Origin: Manduca sexta
Taxonomy: Eukaryota > Arthropoda > Insecta > Lepidoptera > Sphingidae
Reading direction: 5' to 3'
Assembly (NCBI RefSeq): GCF_014839805.1
Contig: NC_051116.1
Location: 1,798,001-1,862,000, forward strand
Length of the DNA: 64,000 bases
Part shown: positions 11,150-21,671 of the stretch, piece after piece
Numbering within the stretch: position 1 is the first letter of the stretch
How the letters are laid out: every line of letters begins with the position of its first letter
Notes under the pieces: generated by a model
Databases searched by the model: none
What the model was told of the DNA's origin: nothing
The model's input: the letters and a program-made list of their open reading frames with translations, nothing else
Made by a program: the position numbers and the translations under genes

Positions 11150-11706
11150 TGAGAATGATTAATAAAGGTAATTAACTCTCGTACAATTGTCAGAGCGAAA
11201 CATACTGTATTTTATATATTTTACCGATATTTGTTTGTGAGTGATCTGTGTTTGGTTTCAAAAGGCGGCAAATGAAATTTGCAATGGCAATAATTCTACA
11301 TCTCTAATGTCTACAGGCTGGCTTTTACTAAAATGGTTGGTATTCCACCCTTAATGCTAGACAAAAACCTAAACAATACAACAGTAACTCAGTTCCCCAT
11401 CCTTTGAACTGTATTTAACCCTAATAAATAAATTTTATGTAAATCCGATAGATAAACAGGCAGGACGGGACGAACTTTGTCAGACAATTTATGTCTAGTG
11501 TTTTAGCTTTGAGCGAAACATTGTTTTTGGGGTTGGGTTGTTTTTGACTTTGGCGTTCAGTATTTATAATTATAAAGTCGGATTACTGTGAAGTGTACAA
11601 CAGCCTTATAGAAGGAATTTAAACAAATGTGAACCTTATGTCTAGTCAGATATGGAAAAATTTAAAAAATCCTCTGTTTGCCTATATCTGTCAAAGATGT
11701 ACTAAA
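11150..11706. other. No feature recognised
   Basis: Unique AT-rich sequence. No convincing frame, repeat or RNA gene seen. Confidence 0.4.
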
Positions 11707-11890
11707 CTAGATGTTTCTCGTGGATTCCCCGGTGCTTAAGATCTTTCTCAATATTAAAAGCCCATACTGTAGGTACTTTAGGGAAAAAATATCATTTGTA
11801 TTAATCCAGCGCATGGTATATGTGCTAAATTTCATCCAAATTCGCTCAGCGTATTTACACTTATACCAATATAAGTACTAATACTATAGA
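11707..11890 (-). mobile_element. Degraded Helitron
   Basis: CTAG at 11707 starts a minus-strand copy. The far end carries TTCATCCAAATTCGCTCAGC, the segment typical of the 5' part of these Helitrons. The hairpin is eroded. Confidence 0.5.
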
Positions 11891-12008
11891 CATAAGATAC
11901 ACATTTACATTTACATATTTATTTTAGTTTCTTTGTTTTTTATTACTTAAGTTAACTTGTAATTCAGATGTGGCTGTGTAATGTGTTCAACCTATAATAA
12001 CTACTTTC

Positions 12009-12279
12009 CCCCTTATTCATAGAGGTTATTTATCTAAGGACGGAGCATTGCTGTGATAACAAGTCTGTTTCTCTGCTTTTTTTATCTGACAGCTTGCTGT
12101 TTGTTCAGCTTTGTTTATCTGACAGCCAACTAGATTCAAGTTGTATCTCTATATTAGCCAATCACAACGGCCCTATGTCTACGCACTACGAAGGCTGCCA
12201 TGCCGTCAGCACTGAGAAACAGACTTGTTATCACAGCTTTACTCCGTCTTTAGATAAAAAACGTCTATGAATGAGGGAG
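12009..12279. mobile_element. MITE-K copy 1
   Basis: The ends are long inverted repeats of about 65 bp (CCCCTTATTCATAGAGGTTA to AACAAGTCTGTTTCTC and its complement). Two other copies lie at 19677 and 48427. The unique centre (CACAACGGCCCTATGTCTAC) is inverted relative to those copies. No transposase; superfamily not settled. Confidence 0.85.
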
Positions 12280-12450
12280 TATGTCTTTAGTTTTCATTTT
12301 GTTAATATATATTGAAACGAACGGAGACGGTTGAAAGACTTGCTCAATTTTTTTTAACTAGGTTAAAGAAACATAGAAAAAAGTGATTTTAACTATGTAT
12401 GAAACTTTGTATCTAAAACATGTCGCTTAAGTCGTTTACAAATAGATGCA

Positions 12451-12761
12451 TCATAGACTATCAAAATTGCACATAAAAACAAAGTCGCTTTCTCTGTCCC
12501 TATGTCCCTTTGTATGCTTAAATCTTTAAAACTACGCAACGGATTTTCATGCGGTTTTTTGAATAGATAGAGTGATTCAAGAGGAAGGTTTATATGTATA
12601 ATAACATCCATTAAATAGTGGAGAAATAATGTTATTATGTTATGTTATACCCGTGCGAAGCCAGTGCGGGCCGCTATGTTTTTATATACAACGTTCACAG
12701 TTTTTATGTTGTGTATTTAGTATCAGCATTGCACCCGTGCGAAGCCGGGGCGGGTCGCTAG
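12451..12761 (+). mobile_element. Helitron hel-I copy 1, with two 3' ends
   Basis: It shares AACAAAGTCGCTTTCTCTGT and GAGGAAGGTTTATATGTATA with copies at 13875 and 38766. A first hairpin end (CCGTGCGAAGCCAGTGCGGG) lies near 12650. A second (CCGTGCGAAGCCGGGGCGGG) finishes with CTAG at 12758-12761. The doubled terminator suggests read-through. Confidence 0.75.
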
Positions 12762-12908
12762 TTAACTATATAGTCACATAGCTGTACAGCCCGAGCAGCT
12801 TGCATTGATACGGCCCGAATGAGCAGGAGCGTCGACCGCCCCGTCGCCACGACAGTCGAATAATAATTAGTTAAAAAATAAGTTAAATAGTGTATACTAG
12901 TTACTAAC

Positions 12909-12982
12909 ATATGAAATGAAACGATTTTTTCATTCACAATTGGAGTATTATTTGTACATCGTTTAAAAACACAGGAAGGCAT
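12909..12982 (-). CDS. Possible first coding exon of a THAP-domain protein (partial)
   Basis: On the minus strand an ATG at 12980-12982 opens MPSCVFKRCTNNT..., ending ...IVSFHM. This is the start pattern of a THAP zinc finger (M-P-x-C, a second Cys five residues on, then a basic stretch and F-H), a C2CH DNA-binding fold found in host regulators and P-element-type transposases. Just after the FH the DNA reads AT|GTTAGT, a usable splice donor, so the exon may end at 12909. The remaining Cys/His and the AVPTM-type box would lie in further exons, which I do not find. It could be a host exon, a pseudogene or a transposase remnant. The frame continues without stop to 12758, but beyond FH it no longer resembles THAP. 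Confidence 0.45.
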
Positions 12983-12989
12983 TTTATTT

Positions 12990-13570
12990 ATAAAAATACA
13001 AAAAGTGAATAAGCAGGACTAGCCGTGACAGTAGTTGGAGGTTCACTGAGTGAATGTCGGGCAATTACCTTGCTTTTGTCTTGCCAGTATTGAGCTCGGA
13101 CAACGTATCTATGTAATAAAAACACCTCAGGCTTAAGTCAATAAGCTTATCAACCATCGATATGCTGTTGGTGTAGCATAGAAATAAATAAATAAATTCC
13201 TTTTATAAAGCTGGTGTATACGTCACAGTAATCAGATACGTACGAAGTGAGATTTACCAACTTCGCTGTTTTATACATAACGCATGGCATCTTTTTATGA
13301 CTTTATATTTTACTTTCAGAACTTTTCCTCCTTGTCAAAACTTTATAGCTAAAAGTTTTAAGATGTTGCTGTTTTATGATATACGATTTGCTTACAAATT
13401 TTATAACTGTCATAAAAATGGTTGTCAAATAGCCAATCTGCATAACAATCGACATCTTGAGGAAGGTGTTAGGCACCGCGCAGGCGTCATATTATTGCCG
13501 AGAAATTCTGGCACCGACAATTTCAGTTTATTCAGCTATGTCGGTTTCAGTATAGTCTGATTTAGCAATA
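12990..13570. other. No feature recognised
   Basis: Unique sequence. A frame at 13297-13560 is open but shows no domain and has AT-rich codons; I do not call it. Confidence 0.4.
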
Positions 13571-13574
13571 AGTT

Positions 13575-13682
13575 TACAGCGTTGGAAAAACCCAGTCGCG
13601 AATATTTTTGTCCTGACCCGGGACCTCAGCGCGGTAGTCTCACTCGCATCGCCATTACAACTACACCACCGAGCCAATTGTT
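13575..13682 (-). repeat. SINE tRNA-head fragment (SINE-E or SINE-G)
   Basis: The complement contains a B-box region (GACCCGGGACCTCAGCGCG reversed) and the A-box-side CGGTGGTGTAGTTGTAATGG. A poly-T run at 13680-13692 follows. Body too short to assign. Confidence 0.65.
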
Positions 13683-13732
13683 TTTTTTTTTTTAATTCGC
13701 ATGTTCTGAGCTGGTCACCCTGAGAGGTAATA

Positions 13733-13853
13733 TGATCCGAAAAGTCAAAGTTGCTATATCTACGTACATTTTACAATTATATTTTTTTTTAAATTTTAGC
13801 CCTTGGTGATCCGATCTACGCAAAATAAGCTCACATGGTCTTGAAGTCTGGAG
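13733..13853 (-). repeat. PLE fragment
   Basis: Matches the PLE junction between coding end and 3' UTR (GATCCGATCTACGC, AGCTCACATGGTCTTGAAGT). Non-coding. Confidence 0.65.
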
Positions 13854-13874
13854 AAAATTATAATAACTATTATA

Positions 13875-14066
13875 TCACTACCTAGTATAAAACAAAGTCG
13901 CTTTCTCTGTCCCTATGTGTGCTTAAATCTTTAAAACTATGCAACGGATTTTGATGCGGTTTTTTTTAATAGATAGAGTGATTCCAGAGGAAGGTTTATA
14001 TGTATAATAATAACATCCATTAAATAGTCAGCATTGCACCCGTGCGAAGCCGGGGCGGGTCGCTAG
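13875..14066 (+). mobile_element. Helitron hel-I copy 2, complete
   Basis: It runs from TCACTACCTAGTATAAAACA to hairpin CCGTGCGAAGCCGGGGCGGG and CTAG at 14063-14066, followed by T. The length is 192 bp. Confidence 0.8.
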
Positions 14067-14274
14067 TAATACTATATAACAGCTGTTAGTATGGAATTCC
14101 ACCATTGATAAGGGCCTGTGTTTCTTGATGAGGGACTGATTCCCTTCATAAGGGTCGTAAATTTGAATGCTTCTTACGAAGTACCGACCCCATTCTCGAT
14201 GAATTGGAGACAGACAGCTTTCAAACTTGGTTATTTTGATAGCTCTTCAAAGTTAAGTTTATGTATATATTCCA

Positions 14275-14345
14275 TGCCTTGATGACGCAGTTATGCAACT
14301 ACGCTATTAGGTTTCTGGTTTGAATCCCGGGTCGGGAATAGATAA
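14275..14345 (+). repeat. SINE tRNA-head fragment
   Basis: GATGACGCAGTTATGCAACTACG, shortened here, is followed by the B-box-like GGTTTGAATCCCGGGTCGGG. The body is missing. Confidence 0.5.
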
Positions 14346-14374
14346 CTTCTTGCAGAGTTACTTACTTACTTCGG

Positions 14375-14632
14375 ATTTTATCGCGGTTTTAATATTTTAC
14401 TTTTCTCCCGACGTTTCGAAGACTTTGCAGCCTTCATGGTCACGGGGGGGACTGAGGTATCGTTCATCCGCAGTCAGAGTTACAATATCTACCTACATTT
14501 TACAATTATACAACTTTTTTTAATTTTTAGCTGTAGATGGTCCGATCTACGCAGAAAGAGCTCACAGTCTTGAAGTCTGGCAGCCGGTCTTTTGGGTTCC
14601 GATTTAATTAAATGTAGAACTGGATGATAAAA
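14375..14632 (-). repeat. PLE fragment with coding end and 3' UTR
   Basis: Collinear with 10600-10870: GATTTTATCGCGG, CGACGTTTCGAAGACTTTGC, CAGCCTTCATGGTCACGGGG, then CTGGCAGCCGGTCTTTTGGG. Only the last codons of pol remain. Confidence 0.75.
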
Positions 14633-14965
14633 CAATTTATATAATAATAGATATCACTAATCAGAAACTCATGAGTTACTATAATTAAAGTGCTGTTTGA
14701 AGTTACTCACTAAATTCAATATCTATCGTCAGAAACAAAGGCTTTGTCTTCATTCGTGACTGACTTCAAGCCATGAATGAGAGACTGTTTGTTCTAGCGC
14801 TGCACAATGGACCAATGTTTATTACTACTTCTGGCAAATTTACAACGCTTTATATCAAGCTTGGAATGGAGTCTACAAGGAAATATGAGAATAAAATAAC
14901 GCAAATATAGGCCATTTATTTCAAAATATTTATTTGAGATTTAATTTTTTTTATTGTTTTGAATG

Positions 14966-15190
14966 ACACAAGCCTGCCATTTGCCTGATGGTAAGCGATA
15001 CGACTATCCATAAACAGAAACATCATCCAACACCTTGAATTACAAAGTATTGTTTGGTATTACTGCACTCGACATTCTGAGACATGAGATGTTAAGTCTC
15101 ATTATGTCCAGTAGTTACACTGGCTACAATGCTCTTCAAACCGGAACACAACAGTAATTAAACACTGCTGCTTGGCGGAAGAAAATATAG
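14966..15190 (+). repeat. Rep-C copy, 3' truncated
   Basis: Contains CCTGATGGTAAGCGATACGA, CACCTTGAATTACAAAGTAT and CTTCAAACCGGAACACAACA. It stops before the CACATATGAGAG end. Confidence 0.8.
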
Positions 15191-15194
15191 AAGA

Positions 15195-15394
15195 GTTAAT
15201 AAAGGAGCTCGTTAATTACTAATCTCCAAAATATTTCCAGGGTCTTAAAGCGATCCAAGAGTCCGAGAACTTACCAAGAGGACTTATTGGAAACTTTCAC
15301 TGTGAAGTACAATTGATTTATAAGACAAGGACCCTTTAAAGTTACGAACTATAGAATTGATGAAGGGACGGTACTTGGAAATGACTTGCGATTT
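15195..15394 (+). repeat. Segment shared with 46928-47129, beside a Helitron end
   Basis: About 200 bp are near-identical to the complement of 46928-47129 and abut the same Helitron 3' end in both places. Inside, CCAAAATATTTCCAG looks like a splice acceptor, followed by 32 open codons (GLKAIQESENLPRG...) up to a TAA. In the second copy the same frame ends earlier. Confidence 0.65.
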
Positions 15395-15480
15395 CTAGCT
15401 ATGTGATGTTCGCGTCTTCGTCTGTGTAAAAAACTCTCCGGGTTTAAAAGTTCTCTTATCATTAAATGCAGAGAGGTCAT
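15395..15480 (-). mobile_element. Helitron 3' end
   Basis: CTAG at 15395-15398 is followed by a weak hairpin (GTTCGCGTCTTCGTCTGTG). Similar to the Helitron at 46795-46927. Confidence 0.55.
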
Positions 15481-15620
15481 TTTCCTGAGCCCATTTAAAA
15501 AAAAATACTTAATAAACGTAATAAACGAAAAATATAAATATATAAACATAAATATTAATACATAAAATACATATACCTAACATAAGGAGGGATGTTGGGC
15601 TTGTCAAATTAATATTTAAA

Positions 15621-15875
15621 GTGTGGCGCGGGTGGGTACACCTGCCGGAGGTGCTCTCCGCGCTACAGCTGTGCGTGCCGAGCGGCCGCGTCAGCACTCA
15701 GCGCCACCTACCACTGTTCCGCCTTCAAACACCGCGAACAAATATTCTAAAGTTTGCACCTGTGTCACAGGCCATACGATTGCTTAATACTATACCCCAG
15801 AGCTTGGATATATTTATATGTAACCTGTCAGAATTCGCAGAAATGGCTCATAGATGTGTTGAAATCAATTGTTAA
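15621..15875 (+). pseudogene. C-terminal relic of a non-LTR retrotransposon ORF2 (CR1/Jockey-like)
   Basis: The frame reads ...STQRHLPLFRLQTPRTN, APVSQAIRLLNTIPQS, LDIFICNLSEFAEM and ends at TAA 15873-15875. The arrangement (R-H-x-P-L-F, P-R-T-N, R-L-L-N-x-I-P, I-D-I-F, L-x-E-F) is the pattern after the reverse transcriptase in many CR1- and Jockey-type LINE proteins. No RT motif is present, so this is a 5'-truncated copy. The first ATG is not a true start. The clade is uncertain. Confidence 0.55.
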
Positions 15876-15931
15876 GATTAAATCTGTATAACATCGCATT
15901 AGTATTAACTATTATAACTATTATATATATA

Positions 15932-16672
15932 CTAGCTTTTGCTCGCGGCTTCGCCCGCGTGAAGGTGTTTTCCAGGATAAAATTCCACTGTTTGATAAAA
16001 GTCTTGCTACATATTTTCCCGGTACTTATAGGTTCAAACTAATTTTATCCCCAATCTATAATTTCAGTTCAATCAGTCGAAAATCTAAGAACATTTATAC
16101 AAACTTTCATCCCCTATTTTATCCCCTTAAGGGTAGAATTTATCAAAATCCTTTCTTAGGGGATGCCTACGTTATAGTAGCTTTATGCATGTAAAGTCTT
16201 AGCCCGATCCGTCCAATGGTTTGGGCTGTTCCTTGATATATCACTGTCAGTCACCTTTGAGTTATATATTATATTAACAACTGAAGTTAGCTAAAATTGA
16301 GTTTCTCGAAGCCGACCACTATTTATGTACTATGTATTTTGAGACTATGCAATTTTGTCGCGTTCGCGATTCACTTTCACTTTTGTTGAGTTTCAGAACG
16401 CGATATTAGATCCTCTAACGCGCACGCGAATTTGAACTTTATGCAGCGGTAATAAATTACAAATTGACTCTCCATTTTATTTAGAAAACGTTTGTATGGG
16501 AAATAGAAAAATGCTGTTTTGAGGATTTTCCCGGCAATTATTCGAATTTTTCTCAACTTTTAAATCTTCCCTAGACCTCCACGAATAATTCAAGACCAAG
16601 ATAAGATAAAACCGTTCAGCCGTTCTCGAGTTTTAGCGAGACTAACGAACAGCAATTCATTTTTATATATAT

Positions 16673-16675
<3 letters not shown>
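15932..16675 (-). mobile_element. Complete non-autonomous Helitron, 744 bp
   Basis: On the minus strand it begins TCTATATATATAAAAATG at 16675, with GCTGTTCGTTAGTCTCGC soon after. It ends with hairpin CGCGGGCGAAGCCGCG, spacer AGCAAAAG and CTAG (15935-15932). The flanks are A before and T after, the A|T target of Helitrons. The interior has no Rep/helicase frame. This is the best end-to-end Helitron in the window. Confidence 0.88.
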
Positions 16676-16732
<57 letters not shown>

Positions 16733-16802
16733 TATCAGCCTATAATGTCCCAATGTTGGGCAAAGGCCTCCCCAAGATCCTTCCATGAATCACGATCCTG
16801 CG

Positions 16803-16853
<51 letters not shown>
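16676..16853 (-). repeat. RTE tail (16731-16803) between two (TA)n microsatellites
   Basis: The complement of 16731-16803 reads [18 protein letters not shown], the counterpart of [18 protein letters not shown] at the end of the RTE in 2-1300. Pure TA runs lie on both sides (16676-16730 and 16804-16852). RTE elements often end in simple repeats. Confidence 0.75.
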
Positions 16854-16856
<3 letters not shown>

Positions 16857-16859
16857 GGA

Positions 16860-17580
16860 GGATGATTTAGATAGTATTTAAAATTAAATGTTCCAATTTG
16901 CTTTAGATGCTAATTGTTTTTAGAGTATTATAATATGATCTCACGGGACCCTACGATACAGGCTTGCCTAGTGGGGACCGTTGTCAATACAGTGATTAAT
17001 TTCGTACATTACTGTAATTTCATACATTGTATATTCGTTATATATAGATCCTTAGTTAAATAAAAATATTTTTAATTTTTTTATTTTCAAATTAATTAAC
17101 CATTGATAAATTTTGAAGAAAACTTTCACTTAGACCTAGATTAAATATAAACTTTATTGTTTTCCGAAAAAGTGTATACACCTTTATTCTAGAAATTTTA
17201 AGACAGGCGGAGTTGCGAACAAACAACAAGTAACAAACCATTTCAAAGTTCTCATCTCTTACGTTCCTCTAAATATGTATGGATGCTCAATCCCCTTAGA
17301 GGCTGTTACCAAAAAACTAATTTAGTTAAGTTTGTCGCGCCATTTTCTGTACCATAAACTAGGACGGACAATAAAAATGAGACAGAAAATATTGACATGC
17401 TTGAGGATTTTGTTTTTTTTCTATTTAAAGAGGGAATTTAGTCTGAAATACTAATTTCTGTATACGATTTTGTCTGCATGGGTTTCGCTATCTTACTTTC
17501 TAAGCAAGATTAAAAAAAAAACTAATTTAATACCGCCATTTATGGAAAATTTTGGAAATAAGTAATCGTACAGGAAAGCA
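16860..17580. other. No gene recognised; LINE-like 3' end near 16940-17090
   Basis: CTCACGGGACCCTACGATAC ... TAAATAAAAATATTTTTAA looks like a transcript 3' end with AATAAA-type signals. No coding frame found. Confidence 0.4.
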
Positions 17581-17582
17581 TA

Positions 17583-17850
17583 AAACAGCGATAGCCTAGT
17601 TGGTTGTGGAACGGACTGCCGAGATGAATGATCGCAGGTTCAAATACCAAGGGCACAAACCACTGACTTTTCAAAAATTATGAGTGTATTATTTGTGAAT
17701 TATAGATTGCTTTAACGGTGAAGGAAAACAGCGTTCGGAAACCTGCATACCTGAGAAATTCTCTATAGAAGTTTTGAGGGTGTGTGAAGTCTACCAAACT
17801 GCACTAGGCCAGCGTGGTGGACTTAGGCCTAATTTTCGGATTAACCCATA
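17583..17850 (+). repeat. SINE-A copy, tail lost
   Basis: The A-box region GCGATAGCCTAGTTGGTTGT and the body to AGGCCAGCGTGGTGGACTTA are present. The ATT tail is missing. Confidence 0.85.
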
Positions 17851-18054
17851 ATATGTAGAACATAGTTATAAATTGCAAGAAATTATTGTACTGCATACAG
17901 AGGACTGCATAGACTTATACAGTCTTGTATAACAGGATTTTTATGTAATATTACTTTTGTTAGTAATTATGTTTACAGAACATGGAGTATACAAGAAAAA
18001 CATGGCGGTCTATAATATTATACATATTATGAAAAATATAAAAATATCTAATCT

Positions 18055-18262
18055 ATAATAATATATAAAGCTGAAGAGTTTTATTAACGCGCTAATCTCA
18101 GAAAATACTACTAAACGGATTTTATTGGTTTTCTCTATAAGGAAGCTACACTACTTTTGAGTGCTATATATACTTCTTTTTATACCGTGAAAATAAAAAA
18201 TAAAGGGGGACTTTTATTTTTTATTTATTAATACGGGCAAATCCGCAGGCGAAATATAGTGT
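18055..18262 (+). mobile_element. Hel-H copy, diverged
   Basis: It starts ATATATAAAGCTGAAGAG, continues with AACGCGCTAATCTCAG and ends near GGGCAAATCCGCAGGCGAAA without a clean CTAG. Confidence 0.6.
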
Positions 18263-18448
18263 ATCATGTAATAACAAAGGATAAAATAGCTTTGAATATT
18301 TTAACAATGAGTGTTCTTGAGACAGCCCCTAAATATTACGTCGCAGCGGCGTCAAATTAACTTTGTTTAGAAGACATTGAGTTTTATAATTATGGATATA
18401 GAGTCTAGAATATTCTATTAAAACCATAAACTAGCTATGTATTACAGA

Positions 18449-18615
18449 CTAGCTTTAGCTCGCGGTTTCGCCGGCATTAATGCTGATTCTCTGAATAAAA
18501 AATAGCCTATAACACTTAAGGGTAACCTAGCTTATTAGGGAAAGAATTTTCAAAATTAGTTAAATGGTAACAGAATTTATCTATTACAAATATACAAATA
18601 AATCGATTATAATAT
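18449..18615 (-). mobile_element. Helitron 3' part
   Basis: CTAG at 18449-18452 is followed by CTTTAGCTCGCGGTTTCGCC, the reversed hairpin end, and AGCCTATAACACTTAAGG as in other copies. Confidence 0.65.
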
Positions 18616-18621
18616 TAGTTT

Positions 18622-18872
18622 CATCATCATTATCCACATAAAGTTCACTGCTAAACATAGGCCTCACCCAAAGATTTCCAGCCAGACTTGTCGAAAGCGG
18701 TCTGAATCCAACGTGTTCCTATGACCTTTGTCAAGTCGTCTGTCCACCTTCCAGGTGGACGTCCAATGCTGTGCTTGAAGTCACATGGTCTCCACTCGAG
18801 AACTTTTTTGCCTGCCGTCAGTTCTGCGAACTATGTGCCCTGCCCACTGCCATTTTAGCTTGCTAATCCACT
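18622..18872 (-). pseudogene. RTE reverse-transcriptase C-terminal relic
   Basis: The minus strand reads [18 protein letters not shown] then, after frameshifts, a stretch matching RWTDDL and a GEAYV-like end. It is clearly collinear with residues 350-425 of the element at 2-1300. At least two frameshifts make it dead. It ends in repeated ATG/CAT triplets, as at an RTE 3' end. Confidence 0.8.
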
Positions 18873-18906
18873 AATGTTAGTTAAGATTAGTATTATTTTA
18901 CACAAA

Positions 18907-19245
18907 GACCATAGCCTAGTTGAGAATGAAACGGTTTGCCGAGACGAAGTTCAGGTTCAAAACACAAACACACTTCTAACTTTCGAAGTCCTAATAGACG
19001 GCAAACAACGTAACTACGCTACCGCGTGTTGAGTATTATTGTATGTAAGTAGCTACACTAATACATTGAGAATGAACACTCGCTTCAATGGTGAAGAAAA
19101 CATCGTGAGGAAACGAACTTACCTAATTTTACAGAACAATTTTTAAGCTATGTAAAGTCTTATGCCAGCGTGGTAGGCGTTTAAATCTCTCAGTAGTAGA
19201 AGCGTTTCCCAGCAGTGGGATAGTATAAAATTGGTATTATTAGAA
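18907..19245 (+). repeat. SINE-A copy, diverged
   Basis: ATAGCCTAGTTGAGAATGAA head, GGTGAAGAAAACATCGTGAG body and a short ATTATT tail. It carries an internal expansion near 19000-19060. Confidence 0.7.
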
Positions 19246-19249
19246 ACTG

Positions 19250-20125
19250 AAGCCATTTTGATTAAAGTAAAAGGAACTACCACTTACAGAAATACTTTCA
19301 CAAATATATGACCAAACAACAGACCAGTACGACTATCAAAGACCCACTGCTTCGGCCCGTTTTTTTTAACCTGATATAATTTGGTAGCCTGACAAGTGTC
19401 GGCTTACACATTGAAATTTTGGGTGAGCGCTGTAGGCGCTCACAACCCTTGAAAAAGTGACCATGCTGAGGGCAACCCACTAATGGGTTGCGAACTTCGG
19501 CTCAGTACGACTGTTGAGAGAGGATGAGATATCAACGATTAGGGATGAGCGTACTAAAAATCTATCTATTACTGTATTCGTCGGCACGCGTCAGGAACTA
19601 TTAAAAAGGCTGAGAGGCACGGGGAACGTGGTGAGGTTCTCGAAGGCGAGGTCGGAACTGCGGTCATGTAATGTAGCCCCTTTCTTCATAGACGTTATTT
19701 ATCAAGGATGGAGCATTGCTGCGATAACAAGTCTGTTTCTCAGTGCTGACGGCATGGCAGCCTTCGCAGTGCGTAGACATAGGGCCGTTGTGATTGGCTA
19801 ATATTGAGATACAAATTGAATCTAGTTGGCTGTCAGTTAACAAAGCTGAACAAACAGCAAGCTGTCAAATAAACAAAGTTGAGAAACATATTTGTTATCA
19901 CAGCAATGCTTCGTCCTTAAATAAATAACGTCTATGAATAAGATAGGAATTTTAGAAACTCGTTTTTATGGGGAATGGCCAAAGTGATATCGTCCTCTAG
20001 ATCAGTCAGAGCCTCGACCTATCAAACGTTCAGGATATTTGTAGCAAAAAGTGTCACAAACCTTACAATAAGATTTAAGTGCCAACAGTAACATAAAATC
20101 ATTATTTACATTGGCTCATTGAATA
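19250..20125 (+). repeat. Rep-P copy interrupted by about 600 bp
   Basis: 19250-19350 and 19990-20125 together match 35435-35640 (TTTCACAAATAT, AGTACGACTATCAA, then CTATCAAACGTTCAGGATAT, GTGTCACAAACC). Between them lie a GC-richer unique segment (19370-19670) and MITE-K. Confidence 0.6.
19677..19945. mobile_element. MITE-K copy 2
   Basis: Same long inverted ends as the copy at 12009, with the centre CGCAGTGCGTAGACATAGGG in the other orientation. It is nested within rep-P. Confidence 0.85.
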
Positions 20126-20333
20126 TTTTATTATTCCATTCCTAGGGACTTATGAATTCGTTCCTGTTTATAAATAAGAAATGAATTCTCGCTTTCTGAG
20201 AAATTCGAATGTGAAATTAAATTCAGATTGATGTATCTTGTTTAGCACGTACGAGAGAAATATGGAAGTTTGTTATGAATTAAGTTATGGTGTGTGAGTT
20301 TTATGTTCTTTGATTTCTTTTTATTATTTCTTA

Positions 20334-20815
20334 CTAACTTTTGCTTGCGGCTTCCCCCGCGTGAAGAAGTTTTCCATAATAAGTTTTTTTCCGACTAACT
20401 TGATATGTATCGTTATATTATGACGAAATTACACAAAATCATTATAAATTGTAGCCTATGTGTTATTTTGATATATAACTGTTATTATGATGAGTATTTA
20501 TTTTTAAGTTCTTTTTGTTACTTAAGCATTTTTCTTAAATTTAATATTTAGTTCCTATAATGTAGAATGTAAGTAGTTGTTTTGTCTTGATAATTTTTAT
20601 TGTTTCGTTTTGTTTTATTTTGTCTATTTGTTTTTTCCCTCAAACGTCTTGGTGCACTTCCACTGTAAGCTTTTGTAATACTTAATTGATAAATAAATAA
20701 CCAATATTACTGTAAAGTTTCATCCAAATCCGTTCAGTAGTTTTTTCGTGAAAGAAGAATAAACATACATACATCCATCCTCATAAACTTTCGTATTTAT
20801 AATATAAAATAGGAG
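20334..20815 (-). mobile_element. Degraded Helitron
   Basis: The plus strand begins ACTAACTTTTGCTTGCGGCT (CTAA in place of CTAG) and CCCCCGCGTGAAG. The other end has TTTCATCCAAATCCGTTCAG and ACTTTCGTATTTATAATAT, a standard 5' part. The centre near 20560-20700 looks like an unrelated transcript 3' end (ATAAATAAATAA). Confidence 0.6.
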
Positions 20816-20929
20816 TAGAATGTTGACGCAAATGTTAAGACATAGTCAATACCTTTCAATGCTACTTAGCTACACTAACCTAGCTTAGTTTTTGGTTTGC
20901 AACTAGTTATACTACACTAAATAGTATGC

Positions 20930-21108
20930 CATACACATGATAACACATATACACACAGACAGACACACTCCCTGAATGGGTAGGCAGAGGCGCAAACGGA
21001 GAATCCATATTTGACAGTATTCCGTTCCATGAGGTAATAGCGCCATCTCGGGCACAAATTCCAGACTCCGGGCTGATACTGAGTAGAAAAACCTATATCC
21101 ATTGACGT
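20930..21108 (-). repeat. SINE-E body, head missing
   Basis: The complement holds CTCAGTATCAGCCCGGAGTC and a GCGCCTCTGCCTACCCATTC-like end. It abuts rep-N. Confidence 0.75.
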
Positions 21109-21375
21109 ATATTCTATAGACACGAATGTTCATATAAACTATTTGTTCAAAATCTGAACTAAAATGTTAATAAAAACGTCACTGTTATAACCTATTTACT
21201 TACTTGAACAACTTCAATTCTTATATTATGAGCGCCATACATAACCACAAGCTGTAAATGTTGAAATCATACTAAAGTCAAGTGTACGGATTGCAGTACA
21301 GTTGAGTCGAACACAATGAGTGTACTGCACGCCAGATCTAGTACGTAATAGATATATATATATTGATAGTAGTAG
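21109..21375 (-). repeat. Rep-N copy, inverted
   Basis: Reverse complement of the family seen at 2405-2760. Shared CTATAGACACGAATGTTCAT and AATAGGTTATAACAGTGACG. Confidence 0.7.
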
Positions 21376-21671
21376 GTCCCTTTTCGTAAACAGCGTTCAA
21401 GTGCAATAGGATTGTCAAGCAGCCAAGCCATGACCAAAACCTATAAGCCCAATATTCCACAAATTAAAATAATTACGTTATTGCCGTATACAATACCGCA
21501 TACAACTGATATTGAAATGCGGTCGGCGGTCAATTAATGCATTAAATTAGCATATTAGTACGAAACAATATGGCATATTAAATACACATCGAAATATAAT
21601 ATTGTTTGTTTGAACGCGCTAATCTGAGAAACTATTAAACTGATTTGAATTTTTACACTAATACGAAGCTC

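Noticed and set aside
16676..16853. Origin of replication or matrix-attachment site from the TA runs
   Set aside because: Simple TA microsatellites next to a Helitron and RTE tail give a sufficient explanation.
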